From assembly GCF_000374085.1 (NCBI RefSeq), contig NZ_KB893614.1, forward strand, positions 184-64,183: a DNA stretch of 64,000 nt, given 5' to 3'. Below the pieces are notes generated by a model that saw only the letters and a program-made list of their open reading frames with translations, ran no database searches and was not told the origin of the DNA. This document shows positions 32,639 through 40,719 of the stretch, piece after piece (within the stretch, counting starts at the first letter, position 1; every line of letters begins with the position of its first letter). The DNA is from Spirosoma spitsbergense DSM 19989 (lineage in GTDB: Bacteria > Bacteroidota > Bacteroidia > Cytophagales > Spirosomataceae). A program made the translations under genes and the position numbers.

Positions 32639-32688
32639 AAAAAAACGGGTGCCGTAAACCTTGGAAGGTTTACGGCACCCGTTTTTTT
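32639..32688. terminator. 24-bp perfect hairpin terminator
   Basis: The arms 32639-32662 and 32665-32688 are exact inverted repeats with only a 2-base gg loop centre (core cgggtgccgtaaacctt), flanked by A and T runs. It lies between the convergent barrel gene and LytTR gene, and functions on either strand. Confidence 0.93.
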
Positions 32689-32708
32689 GGAATGTGGGAT
32701 TAACCGGT

Positions 32709-33128
32709 CTAGTTATATAGCCGCTGCCAGTACTGGGCCAACCGCTGCGAAATATCTTTCATCCGTCGGCGCGATATAGATACTTCGCGTCCGTCGGCCA
32801 GGCGGACCTGACGTTCCCGGTTGAAAATATTCCGCTGCACATAAGCCAGATTGATAATATACGATTTATGAATCCGCAGAAACATAGCCACATCAAGGGT
32901 CTTTTCAAATTCCTTGAGCGTTTTTGATACCAGAAACTTTTTACGGTCGCGGGTGTGCAGAAACGTATAGTTTCCCTCTCCCTGAAGACACAGAATATCG
33001 TCGACAGAAATGAAAATCGTACGATTCAGATAGGGTAGCGCAATACGCTGTGTATTACGCTGGTACGAAGACGGAAAGTGAGGAACAACCGTTATTGACT
33101 GAATTGATGATAAACTGGTAGCGTCCAT
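32709..33128 (-). CDS. Stand-alone LytTR DNA-binding regulator
   Basis: A 139-residue protein consisting of a single LytTR domain (about 25-135): ILCLQGEGNYTFLHT, KTLKEFEKTL, FLRIHKSYIINLAYV and EVSISRRRMKDI are the family's conserved blocks. No receiver or membrane domain is attached, so it is not a classical response regulator. It is a paralogue of the next gene upstream on this strand. LytTR proteins bind direct repeats and often control surface or extracellular functions; the targets are unknown. Confidence 0.92.
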   Translation of the reverse strand: MDATSLSSIQSITVVPHFPSSYQRNTQRIALPYLNRTIFISVDDILCLQGEGNYTFLHTRDRKKFLVSKTLKEFEKTLDVAMFLRIHKSYIINLAYVQRNIFNRERQVRLADGREVSISRRRMKDISQRLAQYWQRLYN

Positions 33129-33379
33129 AGTAGAAGGGGTAGTTTTAGTTCAGCTCTTTAGCACTTGAATGATGAAACAAAACTACCTCATGAACGCTTG
33201 CTCAAGAAAATACCTTGATTAGCAGGGGGTGGAACAAAACATCCAACCAACTACTAATCAAGGCATTACGAATTCTATTCGTCTATTCTTTGAGTGAATG
33301 TACTCAGCTTATTGCGTAAAACTACGTAGTGTGGAAGTAAGCAGTTTTTCTTCACACAGCCAAAAACATACTTGTATGA
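33129..33379. other. 251-base gap between LytTR genes
   Basis: Non-coding. It contains ccttgattag (33213-33222) with its exact complement ctaatcaagg (33254-33263), a 10-bp hairpin with a 31-base loop, and an imperfect gtgtggaag/cttcacac pair near 33330-33358. These could be a terminator for the upstream LytTR gene or binding sites for the LytTR proteins. No gene is seen. Confidence 0.4.
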
Positions 33380-33811
33380 TTAGCTTAGTGCTATTGGCTG
33401 AAAATCCCGAAAGCGGTCTACAAAGGTTTGAGCGCGCCGACGTGATATTTTCACCTGTTGACCATCCGTAAGCTCGAGCTCGCCTTCTTTTTTAATGAAG
33501 AATTTGCGTACAAAACCCAGATTTACAATGCACGACTTATGTACCCGAACAAATGCCTGACCATCCAGCAGTGTTTCATACTCTTTCAGTGTACGGGATA
33601 CCAGCATTTTGGTACCATCTTTCAGAAAGAAGTTTGTGTAATTCCCGCATCCTTCCAACCGAACTATCTCATCGACAGAAACAGTACGTTTACGGTCATA
33701 AAAAGGAATAAGTAATTTCTGCAAACAGGCTGCATCGGCAACTTCCTCCACATTTTTGGGGAAATTCATGGACACTGAGTCGAAAATAGAATCGCTGATG
33801 AATGCATTCAT
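33380..33811 (-). CDS. Stand-alone LytTR DNA-binding regulator
   Basis: A 143-residue LytTR-only protein (domain about 30-140) with VRLEGCGNYTNFFLKDG, SRTLKEYETLL, FVRVHKSCIVNLGFV and VKISRRRAQTF. It is clearly paralogous to the neighbour at 32709 but diverged over most of its length, so the duplication is not recent. The N-terminal ~28 residues are unlike the neighbour's. Upstream lies a 355-base gap that includes a large palindromic structure. Confidence 0.92.
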   Translation of the reverse strand: MNAFISDSIFDSVSMNFPKNVEEVADAACLQKLLIPFYDRKRTVSVDEIVRLEGCGNYTNFFLKDGTKMLVSRTLKEYETLLDGQAFVRVHKSCIVNLGFVRKFFIKKEGELELTDGQQVKISRRRAQTFVDRFRDFQPIALS

Positions 33812-34028
33812 AGTCTTTGAATTAAGTAAATATACACAACAGATTCAGGCTGATAATCAGAAGCTTAGTGCCACTTTTTTACCCACATAGGTTACCTTTC
33901 ATCCAGCCATACCTGCTCAATCAGTCTACAACAATCAGTCCTATTGTTGAAATGTGCATATATTACCAATACCACTATGTAACTAACTAAAAACCAAGGC
34001 AAGATTACCGTTTAATCAATAAATAAGA

Positions 34029-34112
34029 ATAAGCCATGTGGGGTTATCTTCTGTTCTGAATTATATAAACAAGAACGATACCCCACAAGGTGACAGCACC
34101 TTGGTGGCTTAT
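34029..34112. ncRNA. Candidate structured RNA or palindromic site: 84-nt three-way junction
   Basis: The outer stem ataagcca/tggcttat (34029-34036/34105-34112) is 8 bp and exact. Arm A is gtgggg/ccccac (34038-34043/34081-34086), continued by tatc/gata (34045-34048/34077-34080) and gttct/agaac (34053-34057/34072-34076), with small bulges and a 14-base loop. Arm B is aaggtg/cacctt (34087-34092/34097-34102) with loop acag, stacked directly on arm A. This gives 29 base pairs with no mismatched pair. It does not fit a tRNA. It lies upstream of the pheS -7 box, so it may be an independent RNA (either strand) or a DNA site rather than a pheS leader. Confidence 0.45.
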
Positions 34113-34130
34113 GCTATTCCCAGTTTTACC

Positions 34131-34138
34131 TACCTTTG
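34131..34138 (+). promoter_or_regulatory. -7 box of pheS promoter
   Basis: TACCTTTG, a full TAnnTTTG match, 28 bases before the pheS ATG. No TTG lies 19-20 bases upstream, so the -33 element is weak. Confidence 0.5.
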
Positions 34139-34166
34139 TTTGAGCAAATTGCCAAAAGAATAGTCT

Positions 34167-35204
34167 ATGCTGGATAAAGTAAGAGACCTGCAACAACAGA
34201 TTGAGCAATATACGATCACATCGCCGGAGCAGCTGGAGCAGTTCCGTATGCGATTCATCAGCCGTAAGGGCGTTATAACTGAGCTATTCGAGCAGTTGAA
34301 ACTTGTTCCACCAACCGACCGGCGGGCGGTTGGTCAGGAACTGAATGCGTTGAAAAATGCAGCGCAAACGCGGTTCGAACAGTTCAGTCAGCTTGTGGAT
34401 GAGCAACAAACCGTGGCTGGTAATGCTCCCCCCCTTGACCTTACCCTGCCTACGTTACCTAATCTGACCGGTACCCAGCATCCCCTCAGCCTGGTTCGGC
34501 AGCGTATTATCCAGATTTTTGAACGAATTGGCTTCAACGTGGCCGACGGTCCCGAAATAGAGTCTGACTGGTATAACTTCGGTGCCCTCAACTTTCCCGA
34601 CAATCACCCGGCCCGCGACATGCAGGACACGTTTTTTATCGAGAAAGCAGCGGATGGCGGAACGGATATGTTATTGCGTACACACACATCCAACGTCCAG
34701 ATTCGGTTAATGGAGCGTCAGTCTCCTCCTATCCGCTCCATCATGCCGGGGCGGGTATATCGGAATGAAACCATTTCGGCCAGAGCACACTGCCTGTTTC
34801 ATCAGGTAGAGGGCATCTATATTGACCGTAATGTGGGCTTCAAAGACCTGAAGGATACGCTCTATCACTTCGTAAAAGAGTTATTCGAGCCGGGAACCCA
34901 GATTCGCTTCCGGCCCTCCTATTTCCCCTTTACGGAGCCTAGTGCCGAGATTGATATTTCGTGTCAAATATGCGGAGGTAAAGGCTGTAACATCTGTAAA
35001 TATTCGGGCTGGGTCGAAATTGCCGGTTCGGGTATGGTAGACCCCCAGGTAATCGCCAACTGTGGCATCGACCCCGAAGAATATACGGGCTTTGCGTTTG
35101 GCATGGGCATCGAGCGTATCACGCAGTTGAAATACGTGGTGAACGACCTCCGGCTGTATACCGAAAATGATGTCCGTTTCCTCCGCCAGTTTGAAGGACT
35201 CTAA
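34167..35204 (+). CDS. pheS: Phenylalanine-tRNA ligase alpha subunit
   Basis: A 345-residue PheRS alpha chain. The N-terminal helical tRNA-binding region (about 1-85) is followed by the class II catalytic core: motif 1 region HPLSLVRQRIIQIFERIGF, motif 2 in CLFHQVEGIYIDRN, and motif 3 GFAFGMGIERI. A CxxC-xxxx-CxxC set (CQICGGKGCNICKYSGW) lies near the C terminus; a similar cluster is seen in many bacterial PheS proteins. It pairs with PheT, encoded elsewhere, to charge tRNA-Phe. ATG 34167 gives a normal N terminus. Confidence 0.97.
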   Translation: MLDKVRDLQQQIEQYTITSPEQLEQFRMRFISRKGVITELFEQLKLVPPTDRRAVGQELNALKNAAQTRFEQFSQLVDEQQTVAGNAPPLDLTLPTLPNLTGTQHPLSLVRQRIIQIFERIGFNVADGPEIESDWYNFGALNFPDNHPARDMQDTFFIEKAADGGTDMLLRTHTSNVQIRLMERQSPPIRSIMPGRVYRNETISARAHCLFHQVEGIYIDRNVGFKDLKDTLYHFVKELFEPGTQIRFRPSYFPFTEPSAEIDISCQICGGKGCNICKYSGWVEIAGSGMVDPQVIANCGIDPEEYTGFAFGMGIERITQLKYVVNDLRLYTENDVRFLRQFEGL

Positions 35205-35216
35205 TTCAATTTTGAA

Positions 35217-35290
35217 TGATAGAATGATAGAATGACTGAATATCCACCGCGACATTTATTATATCATTCACTCATTCTATCATTCTATCA
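35217..35290. repeat. 25-bp palindrome of aatgatag units between pheS and xseA
   Basis: tgatagaatgatagaatgac... (35217-35241) pairs with attcactcattctatcattc... (35266-35290) with one mismatch in 25. The left arm is a short tandem array of gaatgata. The element fills the entire gap between the two genes and might act as a terminator. Its base-composition style matches the palindromes at 26.8, 49.2 and 53.0 kb. Confidence 0.75.
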
Positions 35291-35297
35291 CTAGTAT

Positions 35298-36527
35298 ATG
35301 TCTCCTATTCGCCTATCCGATCTAGCGTTTACCCTCGAGGCCGTCCTAGACGAAGCTTTTGGAAAAAAAGCGGTGTGGGTAGTGGCCGAAACCAGCGACA
35401 TCAAAAACTATCCCGACCGGGGTTACTGCTTTCTGACCCTCGTGGAGCGGGAATCGGCCACGCGCGAAACACTGGCCAAGCTCGATGCTGTCATCTGGCG
35501 ACGAAATTATCATTCCATAGGTGATTTTGAGCAGGAGACGGGCGTGGCTTTCGCCCGTAATATTCAAGTGCTGTTGCTGTTGTCGGTGGGATTTAGCCCC
35601 GTTTACGGACTGCGGCTGGAAATCCTGAAAATTGACCCGTCTTTCACACTGGGTAACCTGGAACGGGAACGGCAGGCCGTGCTCGACTCTCTGGTGCAGA
35701 ATCACCCGGAGTTGGTCTGGCTGGAAGCGGGACACTATATTACGGCTAATCAGTTACTGCCCCGCCCCGCTGTTATACAGCACCTGGCCCTCATTACCGC
35801 CCCTAACTCCGACGGCTGGCGTGACTTCCGGCACGAGTTGAAGCAGAATCCATTCGGCTACGATTTTGTGGTGGATGAGTTTCTGACGCAGGTACAGGGG
35901 CAGGGTGCTGAAAAAGCCATCTGTGGTCAGTTAGAGCGGATTCGAACCAGTGGAGTGGCCTATGACGCGGTCGTGATAGTACGCGGTGGTGGATCGCAAC
36001 TGGATTTTGGCTCGTTCGACTCATACCTGATGGGCCACACCGTAGCGGGTTTTGACATTCCGATTCTGGCAGGTATTGGTCACGAACGCAATGTAAGCAT
36101 TACCGATTTACTGTGTCATCAGAGCGTGAAAACCCCCACCAAAGCCGCTGCCTTTTTGATTGAACACAACCAGCAGTTTGAATTAGCATGTCTGCAACTT
36201 CAGGAACGCCTGAGCAGTATAGCCCGCGAAGCACTGCAAACAGCCCGGGAGAACCTGGACCGGGAAACTGAACGATTACGGTTTGTAGGGCAAACTTATT
36301 TTCGGGAGCGCCACACCGATCTCACCGAAAAAACCGTGACGATTCGCCACCTCGACCCGTCCAATGTACTCCGCCGTGGCTATGCCCTCTTGCTTCGAAA
36401 TGGACGGATACTAACGAATACAACGGGCATCCACCCCGGCGAAACCCTACAGGTACAATTGCACAATGGGACCATTGACGTGGTCAGTGAATTAGTGGGC
36501 GAGTCTATTAGTCGGTCAGTTCGTTAG
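35298..36527 (+). CDS. xseA: Exodeoxyribonuclease VII large subunit
   Basis: A 409-residue XseA: an N-terminal OB fold (about 1-105; VWVVAETSDIKNY, GYCFLTLVERE) and the conserved catalytic region (about 130-320; LITAPNSDGWRDF, VIVRGGGSQLDF, DIPILAGIGHERNVSITDLL, KTPTKAAAFLI), then a coiled coil and a short C-terminal segment. It degrades single-stranded DNA together with XseB. The protein is somewhat shorter than the E. coli form (456) because the coiled coil is shorter. The last codons (SISRSVR) lie in a sequence that partly mirrors the tandem repeat downstream. Confidence 0.96.
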   Translation: MSPIRLSDLAFTLEAVLDEAFGKKAVWVVAETSDIKNYPDRGYCFLTLVERESATRETLAKLDAVIWRRNYHSIGDFEQETGVAFARNIQVLLLLSVGFSPVYGLRLEILKIDPSFTLGNLERERQAVLDSLVQNHPELVWLEAGHYITANQLLPRPAVIQHLALITAPNSDGWRDFRHELKQNPFGYDFVVDEFLTQVQGQGAEKAICGQLERIRTSGVAYDAVVIVRGGGSQLDFGSFDSYLMGHTVAGFDIPILAGIGHERNVSITDLLCHQSVKTPTKAAAFLIEHNQQFELACLQLQERLSSIAREALQTARENLDRETERLRFVGQTYFRERHTDLTEKTVTIRHLDPSNVLRRGYALLLRNGRILTNTTGIHPGETLQVQLHNGTIDVVSELVGESISRSVR

Positions 36528-36561
36528 CCGATGACGCCAAAACAGTTCTTATACACAAGCT

Positions 36562-36585
36562 ACTAACTGACTAACTGACTAACTG
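36562..36585 (+). repeat. Tandem repeat, three copies of actaactg
   Basis: Three exact 8-base copies (36562-36569, 36570-36577, 36578-36585) lie in the 82-base gap between xseA and xseB. The reverse complement resembles the 3' end of xseA (36508-36527, 16 of 20 bases), so a hairpin with one arm inside coding sequence can form. Confidence 0.7.
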
Positions 36586-36609
36586 ACCACTCAACTACGA
36601 CTTATAGTT

Positions 36610-36798
36610 ATGACTTACCAAGAAGCTTACGACCAGTTAACCACGTTAGTTTACGAAATTGAGACGGATCAGGTATCCCTCGACGAGTTACCCGATAAAA
36701 TAAGGCTGGCCACCGGATTGATTACATTTTGTCAGGAAAGGCTTAGAGCCGTTGAGACGGAATATCAGGAGGTTATTGAAAAATTACCGAAGCGATAA
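36610..36798 (+). CDS. xseB: Exodeoxyribonuclease VII small subunit
   Basis: A 62-residue helical protein with the XseB pattern TYQEAYDQLTTLVYEIE ... VSLDELPDKIRLATGLITFC. It binds XseA to form exonuclease VII. It follows xseA by 82 bases, a gap that contains a short tandem repeat, and is probably co-transcribed with it. Confidence 0.95.
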   Translation: MTYQEAYDQLTTLVYEIETDQVSLDELPDKIRLATGLITFCQERLRAVETEYQEVIEKLPKR

Positions 36799-36956
36799 AT
36801 CAGGATTTTATTGACGGAGGTGTGTACCGTTTGCTAAACCTTCCCTAATTTTATCCCCAATGTAACGACCAGTAGTACGGATGCGGCCGGGTTTAGGTTG
36901 TGCTGTAAGCGGAGAGGCCCGCATCTGTTAAATCCCTGTTTGATTCTATTGACTCT

Positions 36957-38282
36957 ATGAATTTATTTGCCAATATAACCCATATACTGAGTTCTGATAT
37001 ACTAGCACGCATTGCGGTCTATATAGATGAACCAGCCGAAAAATCCGAGAAAGCCGTTCAGGCACTCGTCTATACCGTAATGGGCGGTTTGATGAGACGG
37101 ACAACCAGCGAAATTGGCGTTAATCAGCTGTATAACCATATTCAGAAAGGCCGCTATGATGGCACTCTGATCGAAAATCTGGCCACCGTCCTGCAAGACC
37201 CCGCCCAGACCAACACCCTCATCACGCAGGGAAATAATGTAGTCAGTCATTTATTACCGGCCATGAAAAGCTCCATTGGGAGTATGATTTCGACCTATGC
37301 CGGTATTCGTAACTCGTCGGCTATATCACTGCTGGGTCTTATTACAACCCTGGTACTACACGTACTGGGGAAGCAGGCCAAAGATCAGAAACTGGATGCT
37401 GACGCGCTGGCTGCTTCGCTGTTCGGCGAACGTGATACGCTGGTCAATGATGTGCCGGAGGATTTCATGCCCCAACTGGTAGAAAAAGTTGGTTTGCAGC
37501 AAATTGTAACCGGATTGGCAGTACCCGCCCGGCGCACCGTGGTCGAATCGCCGGGTCGCTCCACTACCGCAACGATTCGCCCTCCGGTTACGTACGAACC
37601 CACCGACGAAGCCGACGGAGGAAACGAAACCCTGACCAAGTGGGGCGTAGGTGCGTTAATCGCTGTGGCAATCAGCATTGGCGGTTACTTTCTTTATCAG
37701 AATACCCAGAAATACTCGGACAAGCAGGAAGGTGCAACGGAGGTGACAACGGTTGAAAATGATACGATTCAGGCGGATACCGTTACGCGGTCACTGGCCG
37801 TACCAAAAGAGCCGGTCGTTCAGCCAAAGTCAGTATCGGTTACGGCACCAGCCAGTACGATCCCCGCAGCTACAGTTGCCTCTGCGGGTAATCTATCGCA
37901 GCAAATGACTCCCTATCTGGGCAATGCAGCCCTGCCTAAAGGACGGGTATTTCCGCTGGCAGGGGTCACATTCCAGCCAGGTTCACTTTCCCTGACAGCC
38001 ACTTCCCAGCCTGCTATTAATGAACTGGCCACCCTGCTGAAAACCTACCCTCAGCTACAGATACAGCTTATTGGCTATGCCAATGATGCACAGGCTGGCT
38101 TTACCAACAAGAGTCTGTCATTTAAGCGGGTCAATCAGATCAAGCAGCAACTGGTCAATACGGGTATCAATTACCTGCGGATTGATGCTATTGGACGGGG
38201 AACGGGAGTTAGTCGACTGGATACGTCGGGTGCGCCTAAACCAACGCTTCGCAAAATTGATCTGAAAGTGGTAACCAAATAA
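36957..38282 (+). CDS. DUF937 - OmpA fusion membrane protein
   Basis: A 441-residue protein. The N-terminal ~185 residues match DUF937 (QALVYTVMGGLMRRTTSE, SHLLPAMKSSIGSMISTYAG, SSAISLLGLITTLVLHVLG). One transmembrane helix follows (about 228-245; VGALIAVAISIGGYFLY), a Thr/Pro/Val-rich linker (about 250-315) and an OmpA-like peptidoglycan-binding domain (about 325-440; LQIQLIGYANDAQAGFTNKS, SFKRVNQIKQQLV, IGRGTGVS). The DUF937 part is cytoplasmic and the OmpA part periplasmic, so the protein may link a cytoplasmic event to the wall. Function is unknown. Confidence 0.9.
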   Translation: MNLFANITHILSSDILARIAVYIDEPAEKSEKAVQALVYTVMGGLMRRTTSEIGVNQLYNHIQKGRYDGTLIENLATVLQDPAQTNTLITQGNNVVSHLLPAMKSSIGSMISTYAGIRNSSAISLLGLITTLVLHVLGKQAKDQKLDADALAASLFGERDTLVNDVPEDFMPQLVEKVGLQQIVTGLAVPARRTVVESPGRSTTATIRPPVTYEPTDEADGGNETLTKWGVGALIAVAISIGGYFLYQNTQKYSDKQEGATEVTTVENDTIQADTVTRSLAVPKEPVVQPKSVSVTAPASTIPAATVASAGNLSQQMTPYLGNAALPKGRVFPLAGVTFQPGSLSLTATSQPAINELATLLKTYPQLQIQLIGYANDAQAGFTNKSLSFKRVNQIKQQLVNTGINYLRIDAIGRGTGVSRLDTSGAPKPTLRKIDLKVVTK

Positions 38283-38319
38283 TCATCGTTTTTTGAACGT
38301 CCGAAGCGATATGACAGGT

Positions 38320-38360
38320 CATAAAAAAAGAGACGCATCAAGTGCGTCTCTTTTTTTATG
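38320..38360. terminator. 18-bp hairpin terminator
   Basis: Exact arms cataaaaaaagagacgca (38320-38337) and tgcgtctctttttttatg (38343-38360), loop tcaag, flanked by A/T runs, between convergent genes. Confidence 0.92.
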
Positions 38361-38375
38361 GTCACCTGATTCTGC

Positions 38376-39095
38376 CTATTTAGGCATGGTGAAAATAGCG
38401 GAATCGACTGTTGGGTTGAAAACAATGTTCGACAGCGTCATCGTCATGGGACCGGGCATAGCCGGATTTTCCAGGTCCATCGACGTAGGAATCGTTAATC
38501 CGTCAATCGTCTTGTAATTACCATACTTGATTTTAACATCGCCCGACTGGCCCTGTACCGAAACGGTGGACTTCATACCCACCAACTGATTCGTATTGGC
38601 ATCGACAAAGTAATTAGCCACGCCTTCCGGCCGGGTCACTTTCAGGTTATACACCTCTTTGTCGTCCATTTTTTCCTTGCCGACCAGCTCTACCGGGTAT
38701 TTTTCCGCTTTGGCAACGGCCAGGTCGGCCCCAATGATGTGTGCATTCCCTTTCTGCATTTTCACCTGGTCTTCCGGCAATGCCTGCGGGGCTGTTCCGC
38801 CCTGCATCGGATTAATAGTCCATCCTTTATCGCCGTCCACTACCGTTGTAATCTGCTGTCCCATAACGGAAATATCCGTACGCAGCGATTTTCCTACTAC
38901 CACCGTTGATTTGCCGGTAAGGTCCATGCCCATAACGTTCATCCCCTGATCATAACTAACCGACTTCACAGCGGCCAACTTGTCGGCTCCACCCACCGCG
39001 CTAATGTTTTTATCAATTATTTCCTGCGCTGTCTGGGCAAAGGAAAAAGCTGGAATAGCGACCAGCGCTACCAGCGTAATCAGTTGTTTTTTCAT
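38376..39095 (-). CDS. Outer membrane lipoprotein-sorting-like periplasmic protein
   Basis: A 239-residue protein with a cleaved signal peptide (LVALVAIPAFSFAQ). The mature part begins TAQEIIDKNISAVGGADKL and has a LolA/LppX-like half-barrel pattern: SVSYDQGMNVMGMDLTGK, YNLKVTRPEGVANYFVDANTN, and IKYGNYKTIDGLTIPTSM. Such proteins bind hydrophobic ligands in the periplasm; this group is common in Bacteroidota, with unknown cargo. It is not the essential LolA itself, judging by its loose similarity. Confidence 0.82.
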   Translation of the reverse strand: MKKQLITLVALVAIPAFSFAQTAQEIIDKNISAVGGADKLAAVKSVSYDQGMNVMGMDLTGKSTVVVGKSLRTDISVMGQQITTVVDGDKGWTINPMQGGTAPQALPEDQVKMQKGNAHIIGADLAVAKAEKYPVELVGKEKMDDKEVYNLKVTRPEGVANYFVDANTNQLVGMKSTVSVQGQSGDVKIKYGNYKTIDGLTIPTSMDLENPAMPGPMTMTLSNIVFNPTVDSAIFTMPK

Positions 39096-39283
39096 GAATT
39101 AGTTTAGTCAAAAAATGTGTCGAATATACTTCGGCTATCCATAAAAGTGATACGAACTTCGTTATAACGTTCGGGAAACGCGTGCAGTACTGCATGACCG
39201 GTAAGTTTTACGGCCAATCGGCTTGCAGGGCTGACGACTGTTTTCTACCTTCATTCGATAAATGTTAAACGCTTACCTCTCCA

Positions 39284-40507
39284 ATGCTATCGACAACCCG
39301 CGTTAAGCTTTCCATCATGATGTTCCTCCAGTTTTTTGTGTGGGGAGCCTGGTATGGGCAGATGAGTAAATACCTGTTAACGCAACTCAACGCTACTGGC
39401 GATCAGGTCGGTAACGCCTACGCTGCTTTTTCGCTGGCGATGCTGATTGCTCCTTTCTTCGTCGGCATGATTGCCGACCGGTACTTTGCCGCTCAGAAAG
39501 TGCTGGGGATACTGAATCTGCTGGGGGCGGTGGTGCTTTATTTTATCACCCAAAACACCAACCCCGATAATTTTTTCTACCTCATTCTGGCTTACTGTAT
39601 CACATTTGCACCCACCCTCGCCCTGACAGCTTCCATTGCCATGCAGCAAATGACCACGCCCGAGAAAGAGTTTCCCGGCATTCGGGTGCTGGGTACGGTG
39701 GCCTGGATTGTGGTTACGAACATTGTGGGTTACTACGGTTTTGGGGATAAGGTGACCATTTTTCAACTCTCCATGTATTCGGCAGCCATATTGGGCGTGT
39801 TTTCATTCTTCCTGCCCGATACACCCCCAAAAGCCACCACGTCTACGTCCGTCTCTCAGATTCTGGGACTGGATGCGTTCAAACTGTTCAAAGACCGTTC
39901 GTTTGCTATCTTCTTCCTGTCGTCGGTGCTGATTTGTATTCCGCTCTCTTTTTATTATGCCATGGCCAACCCATCACTCACCGATGGTGGGATGCAGAAT
40001 GTAGAGAATAAAATGTCGCTGGGGCAGGCTTCCGAAGTAATATTCATGTTGCTGATTCCACTGGCCTACACCCGACTTGGCGTTAAGAAAATGCTGATCG
40101 TGGGCCTGATCGCTTGGATTGTACGCTTCATCTGTTTTGGCTATGGCGATGGTGGTTCCGGCGAATGGATGCTCTACCTGGCTATCGTACTACACGGTGT
40201 ATGTTACGATTTCTTCTTCGTAACGGGCCAGATTTACACCGACAACAAAGCGGGCGAAAAAATCAAATCATCGGCGCAGGGGTTAATATCACTGGCAACC
40301 TATGGCATTGGTATGGGCATTGGCTCCAAGCTCTCGGGCATTGTGCTCGATATGTACACCCGCCCCGATGGCACCAAAGACTGGCTGAGCGTGTGGCTGG
40401 TGCCCGCGGGTATTGCAGCGGTGGTATTAATCCTGTTTGCCCTGCTGTTTACGGATAGAAAAGTGGTGCTGGCGCAGGAGGATGAAGTGGTAACGGGAAA
40501 CGTGTAA
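39284..40507 (+). CDS. Nucleoside:proton symporter (NupG-type MFS permease)
   Basis: A 407-residue MFS transporter with 11-12 transmembrane segments. The N terminus KLSIMMFLQFFVWGAWYGQM and the segment FVGMIADRYFAAQKVLGIL are typical of the nucleoside:H+ symporter family, as is CYDFFFVTGQIYTDNKAGEKI. It is a cytoplasmic membrane importer of nucleosides. It is followed by a small gene only 8 bases downstream. Confidence 0.93.
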   Translation: MLSTTRVKLSIMMFLQFFVWGAWYGQMSKYLLTQLNATGDQVGNAYAAFSLAMLIAPFFVGMIADRYFAAQKVLGILNLLGAVVLYFITQNTNPDNFFYLILAYCITFAPTLALTASIAMQQMTTPEKEFPGIRVLGTVAWIVVTNIVGYYGFGDKVTIFQLSMYSAAILGVFSFFLPDTPPKATTSTSVSQILGLDAFKLFKDRSFAIFFLSSVLICIPLSFYYAMANPSLTDGGMQNVENKMSLGQASEVIFMLLIPLAYTRLGVKKMLIVGLIAWIVRFICFGYGDGGSGEWMLYLAIVLHGVCYDFFFVTGQIYTDNKAGEKIKSSAQGLISLATYGIGMGIGSKLSGIVLDMYTRPDGTKDWLSVWLVPAGIAAVVLILFALLFTDRKVVLAQEDEVVTGNV

Positions 40508-40515
40508 AGTTTTCA

Positions 40516-40719
40516 ATGGAAAAGAAGGCAAAACCCCGCATTACGTTTTATAGTGATATGAACGGGCCACATGAAGACCAAGTTCGGGAAAACGCCCGAA
40601 AAACGCCCGAAGAGTGCTGGCAGATATATTTGAGAATGCGCAGACTTTACGTTGACCTGACAGGAAAATCTCAAAAATTAGAAAAGGGAATCACACTCTC
40701 CCGGCCTTCATGGATGTAG
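40516..40719 (+). CDS. Small hypothetical protein, partner of downstream nucleotidyltransferase
   Basis: A 67-residue, charged, soluble protein: RENARKTPEECWQIYLRMRR, then a helix and a basic end GITLSRPSWM. I do not recognise a named domain. Its stop codon overlaps the first 10 bases of the nucleotidyltransferase gene, so the two are translated together. Pairing of a short basic protein with a minimal nucleotidyltransferase is the layout of some toxin-antitoxin modules; that is inference only. Confidence 0.75.
   Translation: MEKKAKPRITFYSDMNGPHEDQVRENARKTPEECWQIYLRMRRLYVDLTGKSQKLEKGITLSRPSWM

Larger units (their letters stand above)
33812..34166. other. 355-base divergent gap between LytTR gene and pheS
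   Basis: No gene is seen. The left 200 bases are AT-rich and without obvious structure. The segment 34029-34112 folds into a complete three-way junction, and a -7 box for pheS is at 34131-34138; both are annotated separately. Confidence 0.6.

Noticed and set aside
34029-34112. tRNA gene upstream of pheS
   Set aside because: Only two arms branch from the outer stem; no D or T arm consensus (GGTTCGA) and no anticodon loop of 7.
36562-36585. CRISPR-like repeats between xseA and xseB
   Set aside because: Units are 8 bases and directly adjacent with no spacers; a simple tandem repeat. No CRISPR array or cas gene is seen in the window.
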